Shown piece by piece: positions 1-7,762 of a stretch of DNA of 44,664 bases. The DNA is from Saprospiraceae bacterium (GTDB lineage Bacteria > Bacteroidota > Bacteroidia > Chitinophagales > Saprospiraceae). Both the position numbers and the translations under genes were made by a program. Numbering within the stretch: position 1 is the first letter of the stretch; every line of letters starts with the position of its first letter. The DNA is taken from the NCBI GenBank assembly GCA_017985675.1, contig JAGNXB010000009.1, positions 1-44,664 on the forward strand. The letters are read 5' to 3'. The notes under the pieces were generated by a model. The model was not told where the DNA came from. It did not search any database and saw only the letters and a list, made by a program, of their open reading frames with translations.

Positions 1-51
1 CCTAAAATGGGACAAGCGGGTCTTCACCCGCCTGCCCAAAAAATTCCCCCC

Positions 52-1530
52 TTAAAGTTTTATACCTAGTGTCAAGGCAAACAGGTCCTGGACCAGCCTT
101 GTATTTACATTTAATTCAGGAGCCACACTGGTTTCGTAAGGAATAAATCCCTCTTCACGAATTTGCCGTCTAAAACCCAGATCGATATAAAAATTATCTT
201 CCCGAATTCCGAGGCCGGCAGACCAGGAGCGTGACCACATCTCTTCATTAGCATACTCCGTGCCAGAAAATCCAATTCCCGCTCGAAAGCGAAAAATTTT
301 ATACGCTGCCTCTCCGCCCAAACGGAGATTTAATGCATCCTGAAACGATGTGGCAATTTGCTGATTTACCTTTCTTTCTGCCTCCCTAAATTCAGGATTA
401 GAAACATCTGGCGTAAAGTTGAAGGATGCCGAACTATAATCTACCCATTCCACTTCCGCACTGATAAATCCTGCTTTCCCAATAATTACGCCGGTATTTC
501 CGATCAGACGCCAGGGCGTATACAGCCGGTAATCAAACATCCCTTCGGGTGATTCGGCTACCAGATTTTGGGTCTGGTTGCCTTCCGTAAAATTATAGGT
601 CAGCGTTTTGGAATATTCGTCTGTAATCGCAAAGGAGGTGGGTGTATGAATCGCTCCACCTATCCGAATCATTTGATTGACCCTATAGATGAGACCCAGG
701 CGCAAATTAATTCCTGTGCCACTGGATTGTAACTCCTCTTCCCAACGCAGACTATTAAAAAACGGAATAGTATCTTTCAGATCTTGCTCCTGATATAATT
801 TGCTTTCTTCATAATTGAGGATCGGCACACCAACGGTAAGCCCGACGTAAAGTTTGTCGTCATAATTGCCGGCAAATCCCAATTGCAATTCATTCATATA
901 CCCGCGGCGATCGATGGCCTGTGATTTGGTTACCCCTTTACTATTTCCCGGCACCAGCAAAAAATCAGAATCATAAAACAAATCACCGTCACTATCATAT
1001 ATCGCGCCGGCATCCCATGCCAGCCCCCCCTCAAATTGGTCGAGTTGATTGGGCGAAAGTCCATCCGCTAATTCCACAAACCTATCCGTCAGCGATCCTT
1101 CAGCCAATCCGTCATAAAACATTTTTTGCCTGTAATTCGCCATCTGTGTGATACCTATGCCAAAATTCACTGCCTTCCAATTGCCCCGGCTGGGTTGATG
1201 CGCGACGACCAATCCGCCATTTTGAAAATGAAACCGGTTGAGCGCATCGGTGGCGATTTCATTATCACCGCCAAGCAGCCTGGCATCGGTCTCCGTGTGA
1301 TAGAGTCCCGGACTCAGGAATAACTCGGACCGTCGGAAGGATGCCAAACCGGCTGGATTGGACGAAAGGACGCCGAAATCAGCACCAAGGGCCCCAAGGC
1401 TCCCCATCACGCCAATATTTCGGGCGCCGCCATTGTGATCGAGGCGACTGAATCGCAGTGCGTCACTGGCGGTTTGCCCCATCAGATGGATGGAAAGAGT
1501 CAATGCAAAAAGTAGGGATAAAATGCGCAT
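52..1530 (-). CDS. FadL/OmpP1-like outer membrane beta-barrel protein
   Basis: Predicted outer-membrane protein of 492 residues. A signal peptide (MRILSLLFALTLSIHLMGQ) is followed by a segment typical of the OMPP1/FadL/TodX family: a GGARNIGVMGSLGALGADFG stretch and then the SSNPAGLASF motif, around residues 30-65. In that family the N-terminus plugs a 14-strand barrel that passes hydrophobic molecules. The rest alternates short amphipathic strands and ends in a hydrophobic strand (LFALTLGIKL) suited to BAM recognition. I chose the ATG at 1530 because translation from 1608 would place 26 non-signal residues ahead of the signal peptide and would run into the terminator at 1560-1602. The substrate cannot be told. 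A PorV-like role in T9SS is an alternative, since PorV is a FadL relative, but nothing specific supports it. Confidence 0.8.
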   Translation of the reverse strand: MRILSLLFALTLSIHLMGQTASDALRFSRLDHNGGARNIGVMGSLGALGADFGVLSSNPAGLASFRRSELFLSPGLYHTETDARLLGGDNEIATDALNRFHFQNGGLVVAHQPSRGNWKAVNFGIGITQMANYRQKMFYDGLAEGSLTDRFVELADGLSPNQLDQFEGGLAWDAGAIYDSDGDLFYDSDFLLVPGNSKGVTKSQAIDRRGYMNELQLGFAGNYDDKLYVGLTVGVPILNYEESKLYQEQDLKDTIPFFNSLRWEEELQSSGTGINLRLGLIYRVNQMIRIGGAIHTPTSFAITDEYSKTLTYNFTEGNQTQNLVAESPEGMFDYRLYTPWRLIGNTGVIIGKAGFISAEVEWVDYSSASFNFTPDVSNPEFREAERKVNQQIATSFQDALNLRLGGEAAYKIFRFRAGIGFSGTEYANEEMWSRSWSAGLGIREDNFYIDLGFRRQIREEGFIPYETSVAPELNVNTRLVQDLFALTLGIKL

Positions 1531-1559
1531 TATCATAGTTATAAGATTAAGTATTATGA

Positions 1560-1602
1560 ATAAAAAAGGTGGATGAGGCCTTGTGAGCCATCCATCCACC
1601 TT
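1560..1602 (-). terminator. Rho-independent terminator between the two minus-strand genes
   Basis: On the minus strand, AAGGTGGATG (1602-1593) pairs perfectly with CATCCACCTT (1575-1566) across a 17-nt loop and is followed by a run of T. It lies just past the stop of the 1636-3156 gene, so the downstream FadL-like gene probably has its own promoter. Confidence 0.7.
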
Positions 1603-1635
1603 CATCATGATCTTCAGAGAACACTGGTCTTCGGC

Positions 1636-3156
1636 TTATTCACCCCGGCGTCCTGACCCACTTCTGGGGCTGGACCCTGATGACGAGCCGCTACTTTTAT
1701 TGCTGCTGCGATCTACACCGCCACCGCTGTTTGAATTGCTGCGGCTGGGGCTATCGAAGGAGCGACTTGGGCTTTCGAAGCTCCTTGAAGGCGCTTCGTT
1801 ATTGCTGCGTGATGGCGCTGTACGTTCCCGTACCGGAGGAGTAGGTCTGGTCCGCTCTTCTTTGGCGGGAGCCTTCCGTTCTGGCTGGGCTGGGCGTTCC
1901 AGTTCACGGTAATTATTTCGGTCGCGTGGATTGGTTTGCGGAGAGGATGGTCTGCGATCATTTTCACGCTGACGGATATAGTCATCGCGATAGGTGTCGC
2001 GTGAGCGTTCTTCCGTGACAGGACGCTGTGGCTGATCGCCATCCATATCGGACCAGCGGCGGCGTTCGGCCAGTGGATCGCGACGCTCGGGCTGAGCGGG
2101 TGTGATCGTACCTCTTGCCGGTTGCTCATCACGAACGGGCTTGTCTGTTTGAGGTGTGCGTGGATCCCTTGTAGCCGGAGCGGTAACTGGTGCCTCATTG
2201 CGCACACCATTTCTTACCGGAGCGGGATCCGTCGTATTCGGATTGGGGTTTGTAGTTGACACATTTGGTTTACGAACCTGGCCATTAGAACGTTCCGGAT
2301 CGGTACCCACTTCCTGGCCGCGGCTGCCTTGCGTTGGGTTTGACGGCGATTGATCGGTGCCAACCACATCCCTCAAGCGAGGTATACCACCGCCGACATA
2401 TTCCGGATTACGGACAGTACCACGACTTGGACCAGTCCTTGCATCGGCCGTACGTGGACCGAAATAATGATTGGTTGGATCCGTATCTACGGTACCGTTG
2501 GAATTGCCGTACCAATAGCCGGGTTGGTTGTAAAAATTGTTTTGGGTATAATAGTTATTACCGAAGTAGTTGTTGCCATATCCCCAGCCGCGGTTCCAGC
2601 CGGAATTAAAACATGCTCCACCCCAGTATGGATCAAACCAGGGGTCGTAGACGCGCATAGCACCCCAACTGTTGTAAGACCAGGGATCCATATAAAAACG
2701 TGAGTTAAATGGACTCCCACCTCGCCATACCATCCAGTCATTGTACATGCGCCAGCGGTTCATCCGGCGCCAGTTGCCGTAGTCATTAAATCCACCAAAC
2801 GAAATGTAGATGGAACTACCCGGCATCATCCAGGGATCATAAAAACCAACATCGGTGTAGATGGGGTCATAATAATTAAACCCCTGGTAGGGCTGGTGGA
2901 AACGACGAATACGCGAGGTGTAAAAATAACCCTGATCATCCCAGTAGGAATAATCATCATACTCGCCTTCGTAAGCAGGAAGTGCTTCCTGGTTGGATGG
3001 TGGTGGTGCTGGTGCCGGTTCATACGACGTAAAATCAGCATCAGTAAAAACCGCATCCTGCGACGGATCGTAATACAGATCATCAGACTGTGCGGCAGTC
3101 CATCCGGGCATTGCCAGGAGGAATAACGGAATCAGGTTTCTCAAAAGATTTTTCAT
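1636..3156 (-). CDS. Secreted low-complexity protein, aromatic middle and Arg/Ser/Pro-rich tail
   Basis: 506 residues of unknown function. A signal peptide (MKNLLRNLIPLFLLAMPGWTAAQ) is followed by an acidic Tyr/Asp-rich segment. Residues about 85-230 are dominated by Trp, Tyr, Phe, Asn and Gly (YGNNYFGNNYYTQNNFYNQ). From about 240 to the end the chain is hydrophilic and proline/arginine-rich, and it closes with near-tandem SPSRSF(E/D) units and a Ser/Gly run. No catalytic motif is visible. The composition suggests an intrinsically disordered envelope or matrix protein; comparable proteins occur in Bacteroidota as hypothetical proteins. A terminator sits directly downstream. Long open frames in other registers over this gene are shadows of its biased codons. 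Confidence 0.75.
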   Translation of the reverse strand: MKNLLRNLIPLFLLAMPGWTAAQSDDLYYDPSQDAVFTDADFTSYEPAPAPPPSNQEALPAYEGEYDDYSYWDDQGYFYTSRIRRFHQPYQGFNYYDPIYTDVGFYDPWMMPGSSIYISFGGFNDYGNWRRMNRWRMYNDWMVWRGGSPFNSRFYMDPWSYNSWGAMRVYDPWFDPYWGGACFNSGWNRGWGYGNNYFGNNYYTQNNFYNQPGYWYGNSNGTVDTDPTNHYFGPRTADARTGPSRGTVRNPEYVGGGIPRLRDVVGTDQSPSNPTQGSRGQEVGTDPERSNGQVRKPNVSTTNPNPNTTDPAPVRNGVRNEAPVTAPATRDPRTPQTDKPVRDEQPARGTITPAQPERRDPLAERRRWSDMDGDQPQRPVTEERSRDTYRDDYIRQRENDRRPSSPQTNPRDRNNYRELERPAQPERKAPAKEERTRPTPPVRERTAPSRSNNEAPSRSFESPSRSFDSPSRSNSNSGGGVDRSSNKSSGSSSGSSPRSGSGRRGE

Positions 3157-3203
3157 GATTAGCTGGTTTGTGGTAAATCACCATGCTTCGGCTACAATTA
3201 TAT

Positions 3204-3211
3204 TACTTTTG
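3204..3211 (+). promoter_or_regulatory. Candidate Bacteroidota -7 box upstream of proS
   Basis: TACTTTTG matches the TAnnTTTG -7 consensus exactly. No clear -33 TTTG lies at the usual distance. It would give proS a leader of about 135 nt. The divergent gene starts at 3156. Confidence 0.35.
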
Positions 3212-3353
3212 GCCGGATAAACATGTTAAAGCGATCTTAATTTAGCATAACGTCCTGTTAAACACCCAAAAAACGCTTCAAATCAGGCCTAATCGAAGGG
3301 CTCTTGCAACGCTCAGACCCAATTATCCGTAAGCATAAGCATTAAACAATATT

Positions 3354-4820
3354 ATGGCAAAAGAGATCACCTCCAGAAGTGAAGATTATAGTCAGTGGTA
3401 CAATGATATCATCCGCAAAGCCGGCTTAGCTGACCACAGCGCCGTGCGCGGTTGTATGGTTATCAAACCAACCGGATTTGCGATATGGGAAAACATACAG
3501 CGGCAACTCGATCAGATGTTTAAAGACACGGGCCACGTGAACGCCTATTTCCCGTTATTCATACCCAAAAGCTTCCTCAGTCGTGAAGCCCAGCATGTAG
3601 AGGGTTTTGCGAAGGAATGCGCTGTAGTCACCCATCATCGCCTCATGAATGCGCCCGATGGTAGCGGTGTCGTCGTCGATCCCGATAGCAAACTGGAGGA
3701 GGAACTCATCGTGCGCCCGACCTCCGAAACCATCATCTGGAATACCTATAAAGACTGGATCCAATCCTATCGTGACCTGCCTCTGCTGATCAATCAGTGG
3801 GCCAACGTGGTGCGCTGGGAAATGCGGACCCGCCTGTTTTTGCGGACGGCAGAATTTTTGTGGCAGGAAGGCCATACGGCCCATGCTACACGGGAAGAAG
3901 CAATAGAGGAAACGCGGATGATCCTGGATCTCTATGCCACTTTTGCGGAAGAATGGATGGCTATGCCGGTCATAAAAGGGGTAAAAACGCCCAATGAACG
4001 ATTTGCCGGCGCCGAGGATACCTATACGATTGAAGCTTTGATGCAGGATGGAAAAGCCTTGCAATCGGGTACGTCGCATTTCCTAGGTCAAAACTTTGCC
4101 AAGGCTTTTGATGTCATGTTCCTCACCAAGGAAAACAAACAGGAACACGTGTGGGCCACATCATGGGGAGTATCCACCCGGTTGATGGGCGGACTGATCA
4201 TGACACATAGTGACGATGACGGATTGGTGATTCCGCCCAGACTGGCGCCACAGCAGGTTGTCATCGTGCCCATCCCAAAACCATCGCCGGAGATCAACGA
4301 TGCCGCTCAGGCGCTGATGCGTGCGCTGAAGGATCGGGGTGTGCGGGTGATTTACGATAATGACGATACCAAGCGGCCGGGATTCAAATTTGCCGAACAT
4401 GAGTTGAAGGGTATTCCTGTGCGGGTGGGTATCGGTATGCGTGATTTAGAGCAGGGCCAGTTTGAGATTGCGCGGAGAGACACCAAAGAAAAAACCTTTG
4501 TACCAGTGGATGGTGCTGCGGCCTATATCGAGCAGTTATTGATCGACATCCAGGACAACCTGCTGCAAAAAGCAAAAGATTACCGCGACAATATGACCTC
4601 GTACGCGGATACGCTGGAGGAATTTGTCGACATCCTGGACAACAAAGGCGGCTTTGTCTACGCCCATTGGGATGGCACAACCGAAACGGAGATAGCGATC
4701 AAAGACAAAACCAAAGCCACGATCCGCTGCATCCCCTTGAATAATCCACTGGAGGAGGGTACTTGTATTCTCACTGGAAAACCATCGACGCAGCGCGTTC
4801 TTTTTGCCAGAGCGTATTGA
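3354..4820 (+). CDS. proS: Prolyl-tRNA synthetase, type 3
   Basis: Class II aminoacyl-tRNA synthetase charging tRNA-Pro with proline in the cytoplasm. The 488 residues match the archaeal/eukaryote-like (type 3) form, which has no editing domain inserted between motifs 2 and 3. Motif 1 lies around residues 36-70 ([19 protein letters not shown]). Motif 2 is around 141-178 ([20 protein letters not shown], then [11 protein letters not shown]). Motif 3 is around 268-288 ([20 protein letters not shown]). The anticodon-binding domain covers about 300-400. The C-terminal domain ends in LFARAY and keeps IRCIP and [10 protein letters not shown], where a second zinc-type cysteine is replaced by Thr. The gene stands alone; repeats begin a few bases after its stop. 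Confidence 0.97.
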   Translation: MAKEITSRSEDYSQWYNDIIRKAGLADHSAVRGCMVIKPTGFAIWENIQRQLDQMFKDTGHVNAYFPLFIPKSFLSREAQHVEGFAKECAVVTHHRLMNAPDGSGVVVDPDSKLEEELIVRPTSETIIWNTYKDWIQSYRDLPLLINQWANVVRWEMRTRLFLRTAEFLWQEGHTAHATREEAIEETRMILDLYATFAEEWMAMPVIKGVKTPNERFAGAEDTYTIEALMQDGKALQSGTSHFLGQNFAKAFDVMFLTKENKQEHVWATSWGVSTRLMGGLIMTHSDDDGLVIPPRLAPQQVVIVPIPKPSPEINDAAQALMRALKDRGVRVIYDNDDTKRPGFKFAEHELKGIPVRVGIGMRDLEQGQFEIARRDTKEKTFVPVDGAAAYIEQLLIDIQDNLLQKAKDYRDNMTSYADTLEEFVDILDNKGGFVYAHWDGTTETEIAIKDKTKATIRCIPLNNPLEEGTCILTGKPSTQRVLFARAY

Positions 4821-4823
4821 AGT

Positions 4824-4861
4824 GGGAGGTTTTGAGGGTTTGAGGTTTTGAGGGTTTGAGG
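4824..4861 (+). repeat. TTGAGG-type purine-rich tandem tract
   Basis: Runs of GGTTTTGAGGGTTTGAGG directly precede the first 73-bp repeat module. Similar tracts lie before the third module (5265-5322) and after it (5471-5510). The reverse complement occurs at 44261-44292 beside the right-hand module. Confidence 0.75.
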
Positions 4862-5009
4862 GTGAGCTCACAGACCCCGTAGGGGCGAATGTCCAGTGGA
4901 CATTCGGTGAGCGAACCGAGCGCCCCTGCGCGAGGCTTACGAAATGCCCAATAGCAAATCAACAAAATGCTGACATTCGATGAGCGAACCGACCGCCCCT
5001 GTTGATAGT
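4862..5009 (+). repeat. 73-bp repeat family, module A
   Basis: The head is the palindrome GTGAGCTCAC (4862-4871), then CCCCGTAGGGG, then the hairpin GAATGTCCAGTGGACATTC (4887-4905). The body has units beginning GACATTCGGTGAGCGAACCG at 4899 and GACATTCGATGAGCGAACCG at 4972, exactly 73 bp apart. The tail is CGCCCCTGTTGATAG. The second unit carries point changes and is cut short at the tail. 73 is not a multiple of 3, so reading frames shift between units and the array is not coding. Confidence 0.9.
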
Positions 5010-5025
5010 AGGGAGGTTTTGAGGA

Positions 5026-5264
5026 TGAGCTCACGTACCCGCAGGGTGAGCTCACGTCCCCGCAGGGGCGAATGTCCAGTGGACATTCGGTGAGCGAACC
5101 GAGCGCCCCTGCGCGAGGCTTACGGAATGCCCTATAGCACATCAACAAAATGCAGACATTCGGTGAGCGAACCGAGCGCCCCTGCGCGAGGCTTACGAAA
5201 TGCCCAATAGTAAATCAACAAAATGTGGACATTCGGTGAGCGAACCGTGCGCCCCTGTTGATAG
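5026..5264 (+). repeat. 73-bp repeat family, module B
   Basis: Same architecture as module A, with units starting at 5082, 5155 and 5228 (period exactly 73). The head is duplicated: TGAGCTCACGT begins at both 5026 and 5047. It ends with CGCCCCTGTTGATAG. The difference in unit number from modules A and C indicates copy-number change. Confidence 0.9.
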
Positions 5265-5323
5265 GAATGAGGTTTTGAGGTTTTGAGGTGGGAGGTTTTG
5301 AGAAGTTGAGGAGTTGAGGAGGA

Positions 5324-5470
5324 TGAGCTCACAAACCCCGTAGGGGCGAATGTCCAGTGGACATTCGGTGAGCGAACCGAGCGCCCCTGCGCGAGGCTTA
5401 CGAAATGCCCAATAGCAAATCAACAAAATGTGGACATTCGGTGAGCGAACCGAGCGCCCCTATTGATAGT
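5324..5470 (+). repeat. 73-bp repeat family, module C
   Basis: Head TGAGCTCACA followed by ACCCCGTAGGGGCG and the GAATGTCCAGTGGACATTC hairpin. Units start at 5360 and 5433, 73 bp apart, and the tail is CGCCCCTATTGATAG. An orphan head, TGAGCTCACG, follows at 5511-5520 and leads into CCAGATT repeats instead of a body. Confidence 0.9.
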
Positions 5471-6133
5471 AAGGAGGTTTTGAGGTTTTGAGGGTTTGAG
5501 GGTTTGAGATTGAGCTCACGTCTTGGTCCTGATTCCAGATTCCAGATTCCAGATTATTCCACCCCCTGCGCGAAGCCTATAGATAGGGCAGAGGGAACCG
5601 GCAAGCCAAAATGTCATGTTCACATCCCAACTCGCAACTCTCGCAACCCCGGAACTCACCGCCCCGCAACCCGCAACCTGCAACCAAGCTAATGTCTGCC
5701 CAAAACCAGATCAATATCATAATATACCTACATCATACCTACATCATACCCCCCTCAAACCTATATATTCTAAGGGAAATAGGGTGAACAGAATTGTAAT
5801 TATGTAGCACCGATGACAGCAGACTGATGACAGAAGCTGGATGACCCATAAATTTTAAACCTCTATACCTCAAAATCCTGTCATTACCAGGCATTGTACC
5901 CATGTGTTCTTCATGGTGACTATAAGGCGAGTATGTAATGCGGAAACACAATCGCTTACTGTTCGATCGGTTGAAATTTGTTTCAACACAATTATATTGT
6001 TGCGTCTAAGCTCAAAAAGAGGTTTATTTTGACAGTATGAATCAGTTCCGAGGGAAGGAAGATCTAAAACACCACACTTGAATTGAATGAAAGCTAATTA
6101 AACGAAATTCGACCCAAAACTAAAAATCAGCGC
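5471..6133. other. Gene-free stretch between repeat modules and the pentapeptide gene
   Basis: It holds a TTGAGG tract, an orphan repeat head (5511-5520), CCAGATT tandem words (about 5530-5556) and GCAACCCGCAACCTGCAACC-type words (about 5665-5690). Past about 5740 it becomes AT-rich with no repeat I recognise. No convincing open reading frame, tRNA or terminator was seen. Confidence 0.6.
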
Positions 6134-6715
6134 ATGACAGAAATCTACCTACACGACAAAACCTTTGACAATAAGGACTTTTCACACATTCCATTAGCCA
6201 AAGGGGAATATGAAGGATGTTCATTTGAACATTGCAATTTTGGCGACGCCGATCTCTCCGGCTTTAAGTTTGTTGAATGTGTATTTAGTGATTGTAATTT
6301 AAGTTTGGCCAAGCTGCACAAAACGAGCTTTAATGACATTACCTTTAAAGATTGTAAGATGTTAGGCCTTCGTTTTGATACTTGCAACGCATTTGGACTT
6401 AGCTTTTCGTTTGCAGGCTGTCAGCTTACTCACTCCTCCTTCTACGCGATCAAAATCCAAAAGACGCATTTCAAAAATACCCTACTACAGGAAGTTGATT
6501 TTGTTGGATGCGATCTGACAAGTGCGGTTTTTGAAAACTGTGACCTTGCCCAGGCATCCTTCGAAAACACAAACCTTGAAAAATCTGATTTTCGGACATC
6601 CTTCAATTATTCCATTGACCCTGAAATGAATCGAATCAAACAAGCTAAATTTTCCATCTTTGGTGTGTCCGGGCTTTTGGACAAGTACGATATTGAAATT
6701 GAACATAATCAATAA
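6134..6715 (+). CDS. Pentapeptide repeat protein, Qnr/McbG-like
   Basis: 193 residues forming a right-handed quadrilateral beta-helix. Repeats with a central Phe/Leu and a preceding Ala, Cys or Ser run through most of the chain (CSFEHCNFGDADLSGFKF, FENCDLAQASFENTNLEKSD). Pentapeptide proteins of the Qnr/MfpA/McbG group mimic DNA and protect DNA gyrase. The C-terminal segment YSIDPEMNRIKQAKFS followed by LLDKYDI resembles the chromosomal Qnr-like proteins I know in Gram-negatives, which supports that subgroup over generic pentapeptide proteins. It is shorter than Qnr (about 218). A gyrase role is inference. The membrane protein gene 44 bp downstream may be co-transcribed. The pair looks more AT-rich than proS. 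Confidence 0.85.
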   Translation: MTEIYLHDKTFDNKDFSHIPLAKGEYEGCSFEHCNFGDADLSGFKFVECVFSDCNLSLAKLHKTSFNDITFKDCKMLGLRFDTCNAFGLSFSFAGCQLTHSSFYAIKIQKTHFKNTLLQEVDFVGCDLTSAVFENCDLAQASFENTNLEKSDFRTSFNYSIDPEMNRIKQAKFSIFGVSGLLDKYDIEIEHNQ

Positions 6716-6759
6716 GCATCTAAGTGTAGAGCACCAAGCAAACCGTATAACATTTCAAA

Positions 6760-7389
6760 ATGAAGCAAATAATTAAAAAATATTCGGTTTTAATTTGTGT
6801 ATTCATTTCCGTTATTTTAATCATGATAGCCGCATCAGTTTATCCTGGTGGCTCCATGTTTGACCAAAATGCGGAGGGGTTTGACTGGTCCAAAAACTTT
6901 ATAAGCAACCTATTTGAAGCAAAGGCAATCAATGGATTAGCAAACTCGTCCAGAATTTGGGCTATTCCGGGCATGATTTTCCACTCAGTAGGTTTTGGCC
7001 TGTTTTTTATCCATATGTCAAAAAAGATCCCCACAAAACACGCAGCAAATGTTTTAAAATTAATTGGCATTGCTAACATCCTTTATAATTTTTTAATCGT
7101 GACACCCCTGCACGATCTGATGATCATTTTGTCAAGCACCTTTTCGTTGTTAGGCTATTTTTATATTACTGTTTTTATCCTGCCGTCAAAGCTTCATTTT
7201 TTTAAATTTTTCATCATTAGTTGCTTGTTGACCTTCTACTACACACTATTTTTATATGGCACTGGCCATTGGGCACTCTTGGCCATCATGCAGAAGGTAG
7301 CTTTTATCAGCTCCATGTTGTTAGTCCTGAGCCTTGAATATTTTACGAAACGCGAAGATTTTAAACATGCAAATCCAATGGAAGGATAA
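6760..7389 (+). CDS. DUF998-like six-helix membrane protein
   Basis: 209 residues with about six hydrophobic helices (roughly 9-30, 66-88, 95-118, 121-143, 147-168 and 173-196). The loop after helix 1 reads YPGGSMFD and then GFDWSKNFISNLF, a pattern I associate with DUF998-type membrane proteins. No enzymatic motif is visible and the function is unknown. It follows the pentapeptide gene by 44 bp in the same direction with no terminator between, so co-transcription is plausible. Family assignment is moderate; membrane location is secure. Confidence 0.7.
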   Translation: MKQIIKKYSVLICVFISVILIMIAASVYPGGSMFDQNAEGFDWSKNFISNLFEAKAINGLANSSRIWAIPGMIFHSVGFGLFFIHMSKKIPTKHAANVLKLIGIANILYNFLIVTPLHDLMIILSSTFSLLGYFYITVFILPSKLHFFKFFIISCLLTFYYTLFLYGTGHWALLAIMQKVAFISSMLLVLSLEYFTKREDFKHANPMEG

Positions 7390-7395
7390 ATTGTT

Positions 7396-7720
7396 TTTTG
7401 TACTTTGTTCTGCCTTCTTTGTTCTTTGTTCTTTGTTCTAAGTTCCTTGTTCTAAGTTCCTTGTTCGGAGTTCTTTGGTCGGAGTTCCTTGTTCTGCGTT
7501 TTTTTCAATTGTGGAATATGGCTCTCGTTTCCATAGTGACCCTGATACGTGTTGGAACAGACGGATGACCGAGGACCGAGGACCGATCTGCCGCACATCG
7601 CAAACCTTACGACCTTAAGACTTCCCGACCTTCAGACTTTTAGACCTTCGACTTTCCGACTTTACGACCTTAAGACTTTCCGACCTTCAGACTTTTGACC
7701 TTCAACATTCACCAATTCCC
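7396..7720. repeat. Short-word tandem repeats (TTCTTTGTTC and GACTTTCCGACCTT types)
   Basis: The first part (about 7396-7500) is built from variants of TTCTTTG, TTCTAAG and TTCCTTG. The second part (about 7605-7705) is built from variants of GACCTTAAGACTT and CCGACCTTCAGACTTT. No gene is present in the gap 7390-7762. Related TTCTTTG words recur at 38636-38690 and, inverted, at 41120-41190. Confidence 0.75.
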
Positions 7721-7762
7721 TGGTTTATTCCTTATCTTTACCCCCCTAACTTAAATGACTCA

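Noticed and set aside
1713..3126. Several 70-165-residue open frames overlapping the low-complexity secreted protein
   Set aside because: They lie inside the 1636-3156 gene, on both strands, and arise from its biased codons; none has a signal or family pattern.
4771..5426. Minus-strand open frames encoding repeated FRKPRAGALGSLTECP peptides
   Set aside because: They are translations of the 73-bp repeats. The period is not a multiple of 3, so each unit shifts frame, and no start or family signal exists. Similar database proteins are probably the same artefact.
4862..5470. CRISPR array
   Set aside because: Repeats are directly adjacent 73-bp units without unique spacers of even size, and no cas genes are near.
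5940..6010. GTTGAAA/TTTCAAC hairpin as a possible small RNA or tRNA part
   Set aside because: Only 7 bp of stem, no tRNA arms and no promoter or terminator to support an RNA gene.
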